Source: Eucommia ulmoides
Lineage: Eukaryota > Streptophyta > Magnoliopsida > Garryales > Eucommiaceae
NCBI GenBank assembly: GCA_016647705.1
Contig: CM028336.1
Location: 17,496,880 to 17,560,879 of the forward strand
Length of the DNA stretch: 64,000 nucleotides
Direction: 5' to 3'
The notes below the pieces were generated by a model that searched no databases, was not told the origin of the DNA, and saw only the letters and a list, made by a program, of their open reading frames with translations. The translations under genes were made by a program, and so were the position numbers. Below are positions 35,501-42,469 of the stretch, piece after piece. Positions within the stretch are counted from its first letter, which is position 1. Every line of letters begins with the position of its first letter.

Positions 35501-38500
35501 TAGTTGCCACATGAACATATTTAGGAGAACGACCAACTTTGTACCAATACGTATCTTGGGTATGGTTTTCCTTGCCACAAAATGAGCACCGACGATGGTG
35601 ATTATAACAATGACCACCTTGTTTCCCTTGATCGGGAAGAACTTGTATAACTTTGGACCATTGTAAATAATTGGTCTCATTCAACTTGCGGGTTGTTAAC
35701 GATTGGGGGGTAGCCATCGTTGTTAGTTCCCGCCATACAACAACAAATACAAAACAACATGTCAAGGGAAACAAATCAACAACACGAACAAGAACAATAC
35801 TTGATCAGATCTGGGCGGAATACTCTCAAATCAGGAGTTATTTGAGAGGGATCATCTGTTGGTTACAGGACAAAGTGGGAGTGGTAAAACGTCACTGTTA
35901 AGAGCTCTTACTGGTCTTTGGAGCACTGGGAAGGGTACAATCACATGCTATGAGAAAGATTCAGTGGATTCATCCTTTTCTGCCAACGCATCTGATCATG
36001 CCATGACTTGCGAACAGGACCCAGAAGGCTGGCGGGTGAACAAAACCAAAGGCAAACAGAAGGCCGTGAGGGTTAATTGCGAGCAAACGACAGCCGGCGA
36101 AGGTCGGCAACCTCAGAGGAGATGGCGGTGACGTGGATGACGGCGATGGTAGACCGCGAGTGAGATCTAGGTCGCGATGATGGTCGCGAGGAAGGTACGG
36201 CTTGATTTTGTTTTTGAGACGATGGTCGAAACGACCTGGACGACGGCGGCAAGTTGCAGTGGCGGTGGCGGCGTGGGCGAGGGCTGCTAGGGTTTCAGTT
36301 TGTTTAGGTTTTTTTTTTCCTTTTTTTTCAGATGAACAGTAGGTAGGAGAAAGAAAGAAAAAAAATTTAGTTTGAACAGATCTATAGAATTAATCTCCCA
36401 TAACCTGCTCTGGATATCATGATGAAGTTGAAAAGGTGATATGAAAAGAATGAGAAGGCTTAATCCATTGTGGTAGCCTATCCCTCTATTTATATAGAAA
36501 ACGAAGTAATAATACAACAAACCCTAAGCCGTACACAAACCCTAAATAATACAGGAAAGACAAAAATATTATATATAATTAAAAGATATGGAAAATAATT
36601 AAAAAGGATATATGTGAAAAAAAAATATAGATAAAATCATAAGATGAAAAAAGTTATGAATCATAAATAATAATTTAATTGAAATTTTATTTTTTATATG
36701 AGGCTAACTTATTTAGACATGTCATTAAATATTAATCTTTGTTTTGTTATCTATTCTCTAACAAGTAATAATCTTCCTTAAAGTTTGGTTGGGGTCTCTA
36801 AATTTTTCCTATATTAATTTGAAAAAATATAAATTAGAGGATGCAATTGTTTTTTATTAAAATGTTTTGTATCGCTCTGATTCCGCAAATTAGTTAAAAG
36901 GGGCACTCAGGATATTGCTGGTGAACAAGCCATGAAGGAGAAGGAGAAAGACACCCGGATACAGGTCTGAACCTACAGCCTACAACACCACGGTTTCTTT
37001 CCTAGTGTAATTCTTCTCTTAGCTAACTTTCCACTTTACTAAAATGTATTGCAAGATTCTGGAGAAAACTTTAGAGAGAATAAGAGAGGAGTTGAGGAAG
37101 GCAAAGGATGAGCACAAGGTAGAGAGAGCAAAACGAGTGACGACTCAAAGAACAATTCGTGATTCTTATGCATCTGTAAATCAGGTACATGTTTGTTATG
37201 GATCAACAGAACTTCTGTTCGCTTCAATTATCTTCTGAATCCAGTTTATAGTTGTTATGATACTACGCAAAAGTTATCTTCTGTGAAATTGCATCACTAT
37301 TCCATTGCCATCGCAAATTTTCTTTCCTTTTAACTATGAAATAGTAGATCCTATCGAATGTCATGCCATGACAGAAAAATGGAACTTAAGCAGGATTGAG
37401 TTTGAATTCGCTGTAAATTTGTAGCCTTGTTTCTAGATATGGAACAGGCCAAGATATCTGAGCATACAAAGTAATTATTGTATAATAAAGATCTTCGACG
37501 GGTTGCATGAATGCAAATTTGTATTAGCTAGCAACATTACTCTTATGTAGTGTTTGGTTGCAACTCACACGGAATCAGAATTGAATTGAAAATTACTATC
37601 CTATGAAATTATAATTTTAAGAATTGTAATCCCATGGCATTAGAATTCCATTATTTGGTAGTATATTGAACTTAAATTGTAATTCCATCATTTGGATCAA
37701 ATCATTCATTTCTAATTCCACTACAACTAACATTGTTATTTTAGTTATGAAATGTAATAATATTAAATAGGAAAGAAAATACATTTCAACCTCTTTTATT
37801 TTCTTTCTACCCCAAAAGTAATGACATTTTTCCATGCATATGAGAAATCACTTTCACACCAATTCCAAGTTTAGCATAAATTCAAAAAATAATTAAAGTT
37901 GAAAGATATAAAATTGAGAGTACTAATAGTGAGATAATCCGTAAACTGACATCTACCCTACACGAGAGAGAGAGAGGGGCACAATGCAAACAAAAGATAG
38001 AGAGAGAGAGAGGTGTGATGTAGCCAAGTCTAAGGAAGAGATGGAGGGTTCCAAAATGATCTTTTGGGCTAAGAGACCACCCACCCCCCCCACCCCCACC
38101 CTCCCGAAAAATAAAAAAAAATTGTGCTGCAATTTTTTGGGATTTTGATTTGCAAGTCTTTAGTTGGGGTATGGATTTTAAATCGAGGAATTGAGGTTCG
38201 TGGAATTGTAAAAGAAAATCAAATCCAAATTTATATTAGTAATCCAAACAATAGAATTGGAATTGAGCCTTTCAATTCCAATTCCATGACACCAATCAAC
38301 CTTGTTTGTTTTTTTCAACTTGGTTCATCTCTTGTTTCCTTCTCTTATTTAGGAGAGATTAAAACTAGATGACGAGCTCAAGAAGCACAAGCATGCTCTA
38401 AAGATGCTAATCGACGAAGTTGAGAAGCTAAAGCATAATACAGAAACCAGTCAAGCTGAGGTGAGAATTGTATTTTTGTACTGGTTGTTGCACGTGTCTA

Positions 38501-40707
38501 TATTCCAAATACTCTTGCTGTAATTGGAAAATATAACAATTGCTCATCAGTGGCTACTCCCAGTATTAAAAACCTGACTCTTCTTTTTTACCAAAAAATA
38601 GACTGAGCTTTTCTCCCGGATATTTTTCTTGTATGCTGCCATTTTCCATCTGCTCTCGCTTCCAATAATAGTTTCCATTAGAAGTTTCTTTATTAGCTAC
38701 TGATCTCCAGCTTCGGATACCAAAATGAGCTCCAAATTATGTAAATTTTAAGGTGCCTGTGATGTTTTACTGTTGTAAATTGTTTCTTCATTCTTGCAGT
38801 GTGATTTGATCAAGGTTAGATGCTCTCGCTCTTTGTGGTTCCTCCCACCTGTCTTTCCTGTGAGGCCTAGGCCTCTGGCAAATATTTTGAAACCTGCACA
38901 ACTTGTCCACTTGCATTTGTAGTTCTGGACCCACTAGTTGCTTAAAATTATTAATCATTAATATGTTCTGATAATGATTCATATGATTTGTCTTTTCCTA
39001 TATTCCATAGCCCAACAAAATGTGTTGCTGAGTTGCAGTAGAAAGTTAATATCGTACCCTTTTTCTTTTCTTTTTTTAAGGGTATTTCAGTGACCCAATT
39101 TCTATCGAGCACACTTCCGGAGGACCTTGCTTCCGGTTATATTTTAGCTGTGGAAAATTTTGAACAGATTGCGCATTCCACGTCCACTGAGCTTGCTCCT
39201 GCCGACGCTCTTACTGATGCTTCATCTTTAGGTGCTACTGCATGTACCTTTCTTATGTTGTTTCTTGCTTACATGATCGATGCATCTTCTCGATATCATT
39301 CACTATTCTCTTTCTACTGTCAGCCTTGGTGCATTATTTTTCATTTGTCGTGTCGCAGGTGCCCTGACATCAAGTGCTTCGCCATCTAAAGCTGTTGAAG
39401 AAAAATCTAGTTTGCCAAAAATGAATGTTGAAACCCGCAAAACTGGGAGAAAGTTAGTCCGGCCTCGTATTTTAAGGCCTGAAGAACCTCAAGGTGATGT
39501 GGAAATGTCTGAAAGTGAGGGAGCTAACAGTGGGAAGCCATTGTCCCATAGTAATATAGAAGCACAAGGCAATATTGGTCTCCCCTCCTCTCAGTCTGTT
39601 CGTAAGCGACCTTCTGCTTCATCTACTTCTGAGGTTCAGGAAGAGTCACGAGAAACTGGTTCTGATGTGCCTGTGCTTAAAAAGTCCAAAGGGTCAGATT
39701 CCCCTCAAGAGGAGGGTGCTGAAGGAGAGGCTTCTGCTTTGACAGGAACTCCTGAAATGCTGCCGGCAACCATTGAACCCTCAGGTGATGCTTCCTTGTG
39801 TTCTCCTAGGGAGGAGGAAGCTACTGAAGTTGAAAATGATGAGCTTGAGACTGCTGGCGAGCAGGGTGTGGAACCAAAAGAAGAAGAAGTATATCAAGGT
39901 ATGTTGATAAAAGATGTTGGAGATGAGAGATTGGATAAGAATATTGTTGAAGATAGATCAAGTCTGGATAACCGACCTGTAGTTAAGCAGGCTGAGCAAG
40001 ATATCCTGCAGCGAACAATAGAATCTGTAAGTGAACAGGAAGAGGGAGAACTGGTTGCGGAACTTGACGGTTGTGGTAGCATGCCTACCGTCACGCCGGT
40101 AAGCCCAGAAATCGAGGAATTTCAGACTGAATCTGTAGCAACACCCATAAGTTCACCACCAGTGGTTGAAGATGCTAACACAGCAGATGTTGGGGAAAGT
40201 GGTGATGTGCAGGTCCAAGACGAAGAGAAGAATGGTGATGGAAGTGATATCATGGAAGATGTTGAGGGCGGTGATAAGTTGGATTGTGCTAATGACCAGG
40301 ATGGGGAGGAGACTACTACTGATCAAGGCCCTGTTGAAGCTACTACTACTGCTGCTGCTGCTATTACTACTAGTGGTGGTGATGGAACACCACCAACTAG
40401 TGCGGCTATTGAAGCTGCTGCTACTTCTACTGCCAGTGGTAGTGCGTCTGTTGAGGCTGTTGTGTCAAAACAAGGCAGCTCCAATGTCGGGTCAGACATT
40501 GAAGAAGCAAAACAGGAATCATCTGTTGAAAGGAGCTCTACTACCATCAATTTGCATGAGAGGGCAAGACAAAGGGCTATGCTTAGGCAGGCTGGACTGG
40601 TCCCTTCTCCCTCTTCTTCTGTGACCAGAGGTCGTGGAAGAGCACCACGTGGGCGTGTTGGGCGTGGACGAGGTGGTCGAGGACATCCTTCTGCTGAACA
40701 AGGTTAG
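5845..40707 (+). CDS. NUA: NUCLEAR PORE ANCHOR (NUA/TPR/Mlp1-like) nuclear basket protein, 3' two thirds
   Basis: Large coiled-coil filament protein of the nuclear basket on the nucleoplasmic face of the pore; plant NUA is known for roles in mRNA export, SUMO homeostasis and flowering time. Exons read by eye: 5845-5947, 6100-6234, 9127-9225, 9347-9388, 9474-9527, 10142-10321, 10444-10488, 10888-10938, 18677-18760, 18837-18911, 18981-19165, 19246-19348, 19617-19733, 21204-21296, 23379-23522, 23604-23657, 26578-26691, 28970-29047, 29160-29309, 29392-29463, 30957-31112, 31205-31258, 31388-31475, 36894-36964, 37056-37184, 38353-38460, 38800-38814, 39081-39231, 39359-40707. All junctions are GT-AG and the frame stays open for about 1,365 codons. 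Recognisable blocks include [25 protein letters not shown] and [10 protein letters not shown]. The family is about 2,100 residues, so roughly the first third lies left of the window; the first base here completes a split codon. Heptad-rich coiled coil up to exon 26, then an acidic low-complexity tail and an RG-rich end. Identity is very likely; a few boundaries are by-eye choices. Confidence 0.95.
7113..8150 (-). mobile_element. hAT-like non-autonomous element, copy C (degraded, inverted)
   Basis: Starts CATTGTTATTTAAGGCGCGA, the reverse complement of the 3' end of the two well-defined copies at 13879-14689 and 25253-26049. An inner block (GAAGAGCACATATT on the reverse strand) and CAGGGGCTGTT-type repeats also match 25253-26049. 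The other terminus is decayed, so no target duplication can be read. It lies in NUA intron 2 (6235-9126); the rest of that intron holds no gene. Confidence 0.6.
8474..8508. repeat. (ATT)n microsatellite
   Basis: About 11 ATT units in NUA intron 2. Confidence 0.9.
8932..8973. repeat. 21-bp tandem duplication
   Basis: CCTATCCATACAGTCAAAATA occurs twice head to tail, about 150 bases upstream of NUA exon 3. Confidence 0.9.
9004..9027. repeat. Uninterrupted 24-base poly(C) tract
   Basis: A pure C run (poly(G) on the other strand) followed by ACTCCCACACACACCCC, ending 99 bases before NUA exon 3 (9127). Unusual in an AT-rich intron; the length may be unstable or an assembly estimate. Confidence 0.95.
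11253..11460. repeat. Diverged tandem duplication of about 100 bp
   Basis: CTAGCACATGCTTT...GCTGTTGAAGGCGAATT is repeated as CTAGCACATGCTTT...GCTGTTGAAGGTGAATT about 104 bases further on, inside the 7.7-kb NUA intron (10939-18676). Confidence 0.8.
12390..13590 (-). mobile_element. LTR-retrotransposon fragment (Gypsy-type) with LTR and primer-binding site
   Basis: On the minus strand an AT-rich LTR-like segment (about 13139-13590, beginning near TGATGTAGGACAACC and ending near the GCAGAGCA at 13139) is followed by AGTTGGTATCAAAGC, close to the plant initiator-tRNA-Met primer site TGGTATCAGAGC. Further in (about 12440-12395) is CTCGAGGACAAACTT then GGTGGGGAGAATTA, which resembles the 3' end of pol in plant Gypsy elements. 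Most of the interior is missing and no intact frame remains. Family assignment is moderate. Confidence 0.5.
13676..15606 (+). mobile_element. LINE (L1-type) 3' fragment, split by a hAT element
   Basis: Two pieces, 13676-13878 and 14690-15606. The first encodes a decayed [13 protein letters not shown] block (RT A motif), the second [19 protein letters not shown] (catalytic FADD), YLGSMIQSN and the C-terminal region seen in plant L1-like reverse transcriptases. In-frame stops and shifts make it a pseudogene. It ends in (TTG)n after TGGGATAAAGGCTTAG, a familiar 3' tail of these LINEs. Deleting 13879-14689 plus one TSD copy joins GGAGGCGATACTTGT to GCATTTCC, giving [13 protein letters not shown], the expected RT sequence. 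Confidence 0.88.
13879..14689 (+). mobile_element. hAT-like non-autonomous element, copy A
   Basis: 811 bp, starting CACTGTTGTGAAAGGCGCAC and ending TGCCTCAAATAACAATG; the reverse complement of the end, CATTGTTATTTGAGGCAC, pairs with the start as an imperfect TIR. Flanked by the 8-bp direct repeat ATACTTGT (13871-13878 and 14690-14697), the target size of hAT elements. GC-rich AGGCG/CGCCT subterminal motifs at both ends; the core is TTCGAAG/CTTCTCC-rich with no transposase. Inserted inside the LINE reverse transcriptase. Confidence 0.85.
16041..18256 (-). mobile_element. Internally deleted Ty1/Copia element with two LTRs
   Basis: Left LTR 16041-16177 and right LTR 18057-18256 both begin TGAAAAGAAGAAG and share AATCTAGGATGAT/AACCTAGGATGAT and GGACATATTTA...ATTCA-type 3' parts; the left copy lacks about 60 bp. 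Next to the right LTR, minus-strand TTTTGACATTCGAGCC resembles an initiator-Met primer site. Between the LTRs, minus-strand remnants of RT ([19 protein letters not shown] at about 16690-16630) and RNase H ([19 protein letters not shown] and an HFIKEKL block, about 16530-16340) are heavily decayed. Sits in NUA intron 8. Confidence 0.78.
18545..18680. repeat. Local tandem duplication spanning the NUA exon 9 acceptor
   Basis: TGGTCTTTTCACGTTCTTATATAATTGAATTT...ACTAAATTTAGGTTGTTGATGACTTG is followed by a close copy, TGGTCTTTTCTTGTTCTTGTATGG...ACCGAATTTAGGCTGTTGAGAACTTGG. The second copy is the real acceptor and exon start; the first carries a decayed duplicate acceptor and exon beginning. Confidence 0.8.
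18677..18760 (+). CDS. NUA: NUA exon 9 (after the 7.7-kb intron)
   Basis: Encodes [20 protein letters not shown] and eight more residues in phase 0. It aligns with the EEIEKL(R)GE block of plant NUA that follows the short SSxSADK-like segment of exon 8, so nothing coding appears to be missing from the 7.7-kb intron. A near copy of its acceptor region lies about 75 bases upstream (see the duplication at 18545-18680). Confidence 0.88.
19734..21203. other. NUA intron 13
   Basis: Holds the 147-bp tandem duplication at 20367-20660; otherwise AT-rich with no recognisable element. Confidence 0.7.
20367..20660. repeat. Nearly perfect 147-bp tandem duplication
   Basis: Two head-to-tail units starting CCACGTGTGTGTGTTTGGGG at 20367 and 20514. 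I see essentially one substitution (ATTTCAGATGG against ATTTAAGATGG) plus slight end differences, so the duplication is recent. Because 147 is a multiple of three, one frame stays open through both units and yields a spurious 126-residue ORF. Confidence 0.92.
21600..22935. repeat. LTR-like repeat fragment with an internal direct repeat
   Basis: The segment from 21904 (ATGATCCTCCAGTTAGGTAG...) recurs in diverged form from 22519 (ATGATCCTTCAGCTGAGTAG...), collinear for about 320 bases including AATATAA(G/C)(A/G)CATGAAT, TTAGGTGATGTA and CCTAATTCAT, then a CCGTCCGAATGG/GTTCGGACGG block. The leading GGGGAGGGGTTGAATAGGCAA resembles long LTRs of some plant Copia elements. No termini resolved; in NUA intron 14 (21297-23378), which otherwise holds nothing I recognise. 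Confidence 0.5.
24967..25271. repeat. Tandem duplication that includes a hAT terminus
   Basis: CCTTTTCCTTAAGAC...CACCAAAGGCACCAT...GAAATGTAGACAGCCAGTTATATCAG...ATTCTGAC plus CAGTGTTGTGAAAGGCGTGC appears twice (24967-25079 and 25081-25271); the first unit lacks about 90 bases found in the second. The hAT target site and its left TIR were duplicated together. Confidence 0.8.
25253..26049 (+). mobile_element. hAT-like non-autonomous element, copy B
   Basis: 797 bp, starting CAGTGTTGTGAAAGGCGTGC and ending GCCTTAAATAACGATG, flanked by the 8-bp direct repeat ATTCTGAC (25245-25252 and 26050-26057). Same termini and AGGCG/CGCCT subterminal sequence as copy A, with a different pyrimidine-rich core containing repeated CAGCCCCTGTTTTT/AGCCCTTGTTTTT-type motifs shared with copy C. 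Non-coding. In NUA intron 16 (23658-26577), whose remaining sequence shows no gene. Confidence 0.86.
27194..27982 (+). mobile_element. Possible Helitron (non-autonomous)
   Basis: The 3' end carries a small hairpin GTGTC-TTTA-GGCAC, nine bases (GGGTACATG) and CTAG followed by T, the layout of a plant Helitron 3' terminus. A TC start followed by an AT-rich TACATAAATATATTAATA is a plausible 5' end, but it is not preceded by A. Non-coding; in NUA intron 17. Confidence 0.4.
28021..28308. mobile_element. Short MITE, 288 bp
   Basis: Starts GAGCACCTCCAACC and ends with the inverse GGTTGGAGACC, flanked by TTA on both sides, as in Tourist/Harbinger-type MITEs. AT-rich and non-coding. Confidence 0.65.
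29464..30956. other. NUA intron 20, no element identified
   Basis: About 1.5 kb. A stretch near 29970-30360 has a different composition from its surroundings and might be a repeat fragment, but I could not assign it. Confidence 0.5.
31388..31475 (+). CDS. NUA: NUA exon 23, immediately upstream of nested transposons
   Basis: 29 codons plus one base, ending SKQLADSLQ + G, with donor AAG|GTAAAA. A hAT-like terminus begins only 8 bases after the exon end, and a 5-kb Copia element follows. The next exon (36894) supplies TT, making GTT (Val), and continues KRGTQD. Many plant NUA proteins have Gly at this split codon, a small point that could be checked in transcripts. Confidence 0.85.
31484..31596 (+). 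mobile_element. hAT-like terminus fragment, copy D
   Basis: CAATGTTGTAAAGGCGAGGG followed by AGGGCGAGGCATAAGCCCTAAGGCG closely resembles the left ends of copies A and B. It begins 8 bases past the end of NUA exon 23 and is cut off by the Copia LTR at 31597. I did not find the other end beyond the Copia element. Confidence 0.5.
31597..31756 (-). repeat. Copia 3' LTR (left copy)
   Basis: 160 bp, TGATAAAG...TTTTTAACA on the + strand (TGTTAAAA...CTTTATCA on the element strand). Contains CTATTTATATAG, a TATA box on the element strand. Preceded on the element strand by the purine-rich GCCTGAAGGAGAA, the polypurine tract. Confidence 0.88.
31764..32414 (-). pseudogene. Copia pol: RNase H and C terminus
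   Basis: Two frames. 32414-32130 contains [20 protein letters not shown] and the RNase H start [20 protein letters not shown]; 32123-31764 contains [53 protein letters not shown] and [14 protein letters not shown] and SAESEYRA supply the usual catalytic acids. A stop at WKSKK* separates the two parts. Confidence 0.9.
32622..33868 (-). pseudogene. Copia pol: reverse transcriptase with duplicated N-terminal module
   Basis: The minus-strand frame reads the RT start ([69 protein letters not shown]), then repeats the whole module before continuing to [10 protein letters not shown] and the catalytic [10 protein letters not shown]. The frame stops at 32622; just beyond it the decayed sequence continues through TAA, TGA and TAG. 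A normal Copia RT has this module once. Confidence 0.92.
32901..33740 (-). repeat. Two tandem 420-bp units within Copia RT
   Basis: Units 32901-33320 and 33321-33740, about 24 differences by eye (about 94 percent identity). The length is 140 codons exactly, so the frame is kept. The downstream unit on the element strand ends in AQGESG and joins normal RT; the upstream unit runs [19 protein letters not shown] and restarts. Confidence 0.93.
33869..34913 (-). pseudogene. Copia pol: integrase region
   Basis: A zinc-binding start (IHCRLGHP ... [11 protein letters not shown]) is followed by the DDE core: [37 protein letters not shown] and, after a TAG stop, [14 protein letters not shown]. Downstream come [20 protein letters not shown] and [16 protein letters not shown], the usual C-terminal part. 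Several stops (some where CAG or TGG is expected) break the frame. Confidence 0.88.
35031..35774 (-). pseudogene. Copia gag remnant with zinc knuckle and protease
   Basis: From 35716 on the element strand: [19 protein letters not shown] (start of a UBN2-type gag), then an abrupt jump to [20 protein letters not shown], i.e. most of gag is deleted. The knuckle [15 protein letters not shown] lacks the last Cys. The protease follows: [14 protein letters not shown], where the usual DSGA reads DSAA, then [18 protein letters not shown] and [18 protein letters not shown]. The frame ends at a TAA, after which the integrase region continues. Confidence 0.88.
35790..36005 (+). pseudogene. Captured ABC transporter gene fragment (Walker A region)
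   Basis: The + frame reads [19 protein letters not shown] then [20 protein letters not shown], with GQSGSGKT as a perfect Walker A (GxxGxGKT). The combination [24 protein letters not shown] is characteristic of half-size subfamily D ABC transporters (peroxisomal/plastid fatty-acyl transporters). Only about 50 codons are recognisable; the signature motif and Walker B are absent. It sits between the Copia primer-binding site/leader and the gag start, antisense to the element, so I infer it is a transduplicated host fragment. It cannot encode a transporter. Confidence 0.72.
36401..36419 (-). other. Copia primer-binding site
   Basis: The element strand reads TGATATCCAGAGCAGGTTA directly after the 5' LTR, close to the plant initiator tRNA-Met site TGGTATCAGAGCAGGTTA. 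Confidence 0.8.
36420..36569 (-). repeat. Copia 5' LTR (right copy)
   Basis: Begins TGATGAAGTTGAAAAGG and follows the left LTR through CTATTTATATAGAAAACG to GGAAAGACAAAAATA, where similarity ends; the last ten or so bases are lost or changed. Confidence 0.85.
36570..36893. other. Remainder of NUA intron 23
   Basis: Very AT-rich DNA between the Copia LTR and the exon 24 acceptor. It might be the rest of hAT copy D, but no terminus is visible. Confidence 0.5.
37550..38302. mobile_element. MITE-like TIR element in NUA intron 25
   Basis: The left end GTGTTTGGTTGCAACTC...CACGGAATCAGAATTGAATTG is mirrored at the right by CAATTCCAATTCCATGACACCAATCAACCTTG. Target duplication not resolved. The interior holds (GA)n blocks at about 37966-38012 and a C/A-rich stretch at about 38080-38105. 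Non-coding. Confidence 0.6.
38800..38814 (+). CDS. NUA: NUA 15-base microexon
   Basis: Five codons, CDLIK, between acceptor TTCTTGCAG and donor AAG|GTTAGA. Both flanking exons join in phase 0 with or without it, so I include it because of its good splice signals and because it extends the segment between the SQAE and [10 protein letters not shown] blocks to about the length seen in other plant NUA proteins. It may be alternatively spliced. Confidence 0.6.
39359..40707 (+). CDS. NUA: NUA terminal exon: acidic tail and RG-rich C terminus
   Basis: Acceptor TGTCGCAG; the first two bases complete a Gly codon, then [15 protein letters not shown]. The exon carries a basic patch ([18 protein letters not shown]) typical of plant NUA, a long Glu/Asp-rich disordered stretch, a trinucleotide-rich run coding Thr/Ala (about 40330-40460), the conserved [17 protein letters not shown] motif and an [17 protein letters not shown] tail before TAG. 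Two overlapping frames in this exon are shadows. A GT two codons before the stop (AAG|GTTAGG) could act as a donor, but the stop is immediately available. Confidence 0.93.
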
Positions 40708-42052
40708 GCTTTCTGGCCCATCCTTGGTTACTTGATTATATATAACAGAATTACTCCTTGATGTCTGGGTCCTGGATGGGGATTCAAATTAATGTCCATA
40801 ATTATGGTAACTTCTGTTAAGGTTCGTGAAGTATTTTGTTTCAAGTAGGTTTCTAAATGTATTAGATGGGTCGAGGTGATCTTACATGATCCATTATTCA
40901 TGTCTGAATAGTACGCTTCTTGTTTGGATTATAAATTTTGTTATAGTATTATAGCATAAAACTTTACTTGTTTTCATACGTGATGTAATTATTATATTAA
41001 AATAAAACCAGTGACGGTTTTTAAGCGTGAACCTGCTGTGTATTTTCCATAGCAAGACATCCATGCCTATCTATTCCTTTTCGTGTATGCTCTGTTCGAA
41101 AAATTCTCCCATGGAAGGCTGACAATGGCGGAGTTATGTAAGTGTTTTACCCAACTAGGTTTACAGTCAGAGTGCAAGAAAGGCCTTACAGACACCAAAC
41201 ATCTCTTGATTCACTTGGAGCATGAAGAAGACTACCAGAGTGGATGAAAGTTCTTTGGTTTATTGGCAAATTCCCTATGCGAGTCTTCAAACCGCAGCAG
41301 TTTCTGGCCATGCATTTAATGCAAGAAGTGGGCACATTCAATATAACTAAAAAAATACAAAAATAATTACATGTAACTGAAAAAAAGAAAGATCGATGGT
41401 TGATGGCAGATTGACCGAAGGCATGGGGTCTGACGGTGGACGGGGGCAGGTGGGGATGAAGGTTGTGTCTAAGACAGACAATGCAAATCATAAATGTGGA
41501 TTAAAACAAAAGACAAAATATAATTAAAGAATTTATACTAAATTTAAAATTGAAATTGGACAATTATGAATTAGATTCTCTAATGGTGATTATTGATCAA
41601 TTATCCCATTAATTATTGTCGATCTTTTCTTAAAATAGAATTTAACTATTTGATAGAAGTCAATTAAATTCCTCGTGAAGGTAAAGTTAGACCATCAACT
41701 AATTCCTGAAAAATCTCAATTGAGGCTTGATATTCAACTAAATATCAATTAATCCTTTATAAAACTCAATTTAATTATTGAATTATTGAATTATATTTTA
41801 AAAGGGTTAATTATTGTTTAAGGCCAATGGGATCAAACTTTTAGGATCAAATTAGAAAATCGCAAAATTTAATTTAAAGGATTTAAAGTCTTTAAATGAT
41901 GATTTTCAAAGTGAATTTGATTATTTAAGGTTTCAATTGAAGTTATGAAGGTCAATTGAAAAAAATTGATGACTAATTTGACTAATTTAAAATTTAAGTT
42001 GCAATTTGATCATTCAAGGACTGGCATTTTAAAAGCTCAATCGAAGCATTTA
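40708..42052. other. NUA 3' UTR and downstream flank
   Basis: AT-rich DNA. No further gene or resolvable element before the Harbinger-type start at 42053; short minus-strand frames here have no recognisable content. Confidence 0.6.
41001..41006 (+). terminator. Candidate NUA polyadenylation signal AATAAA
   Basis: AATAAA lies 294 bases after the NUA stop codon in an AT-rich 3' flank. This is a plausible 3' UTR length. Plant polyadenylation signals are loose, so the assignment is tentative. Confidence 0.4.
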
Positions 42053-42469
42053 CGTTGCGTTTAGTACATTGGAATAGAATGGAAATAAGATTGAAATCAC
42101 CAAGATATTAGAATGAAATAGTTATTACCATTCTTATATTCAATGATAAAAGGGATTAAATGTGATATTGGAATGACTATTTATTTCAAAGTTCGGTTAA
42201 TGTTAAGAATAAATCAAGAATGAAATACATATAAAATAAAGTCTTTACTTGAAAAATATATATTTAAAAAAAATTAAAAAAAAATATAAAGAATATTCAA
42301 ATATAAACAAAATGAAACCAACATTAAACATAAACCAAATGAAATCAGTATATAAAATAAGCTGATAAGTCCATAGTTCAAACAAAACAAACACATGCTA
42401 ACATCAACTCGTTTAAAAAAACATCAGGATTTTTCAAAGATCACCTCTCAATATATTTTGGATATATTC

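Larger units (their letters stand above)
31597..36569 (-). mobile_element. Ty1/Copia LTR retrotransposon, nearly full length, inactive
   Basis: About 5 kb in NUA intron 23. Reading on the minus strand: 5' LTR (about 36569-36420), primer-binding site, GC-rich leader, a short gag with zinc knuckle, protease, integrase, reverse transcriptase with a duplicated module, RNase H, polypurine tract and 3' LTR (31756-31597), the Copia gene order. Stops interrupt pol at many points and gag is internally deleted. A piece of an ABC transporter gene lies in the leader, antisense to the element. LTRs differ at roughly a dozen of about 148 aligned bases, mostly transitions, so the insertion is not recent. 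Target duplication not resolved because the outer end of the right LTR is lost. Confidence 0.93.

Noticed and set aside
35859-36131. A genuine exon of a resident ABC transporter gene
   Set aside because: It is enclosed by the Copia primer site and LTR on one side and gag-pol on the other, lacks splice context, and the frame runs on into element leader sequence.
36401-36419. tRNA gene
   Set aside because: The tRNA-Met-like match is only the primer-binding stretch next to an LTR; no cloverleaf can be formed. The same holds for the site at about 13124-13138.
40166-40624. Leu-rich 152-codon frame inside the last NUA exon, and minus-strand frames there
   Set aside because: Shadows of the trinucleotide-rich, Ala/Thr-coding NUA sequence.
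40701-40712. A further NUA intron starting at AAG|GTTAGG
   Set aside because: The stop TAG lies immediately within it and the RG-rich tail ends as expected for the family; left as a minor possibility only.
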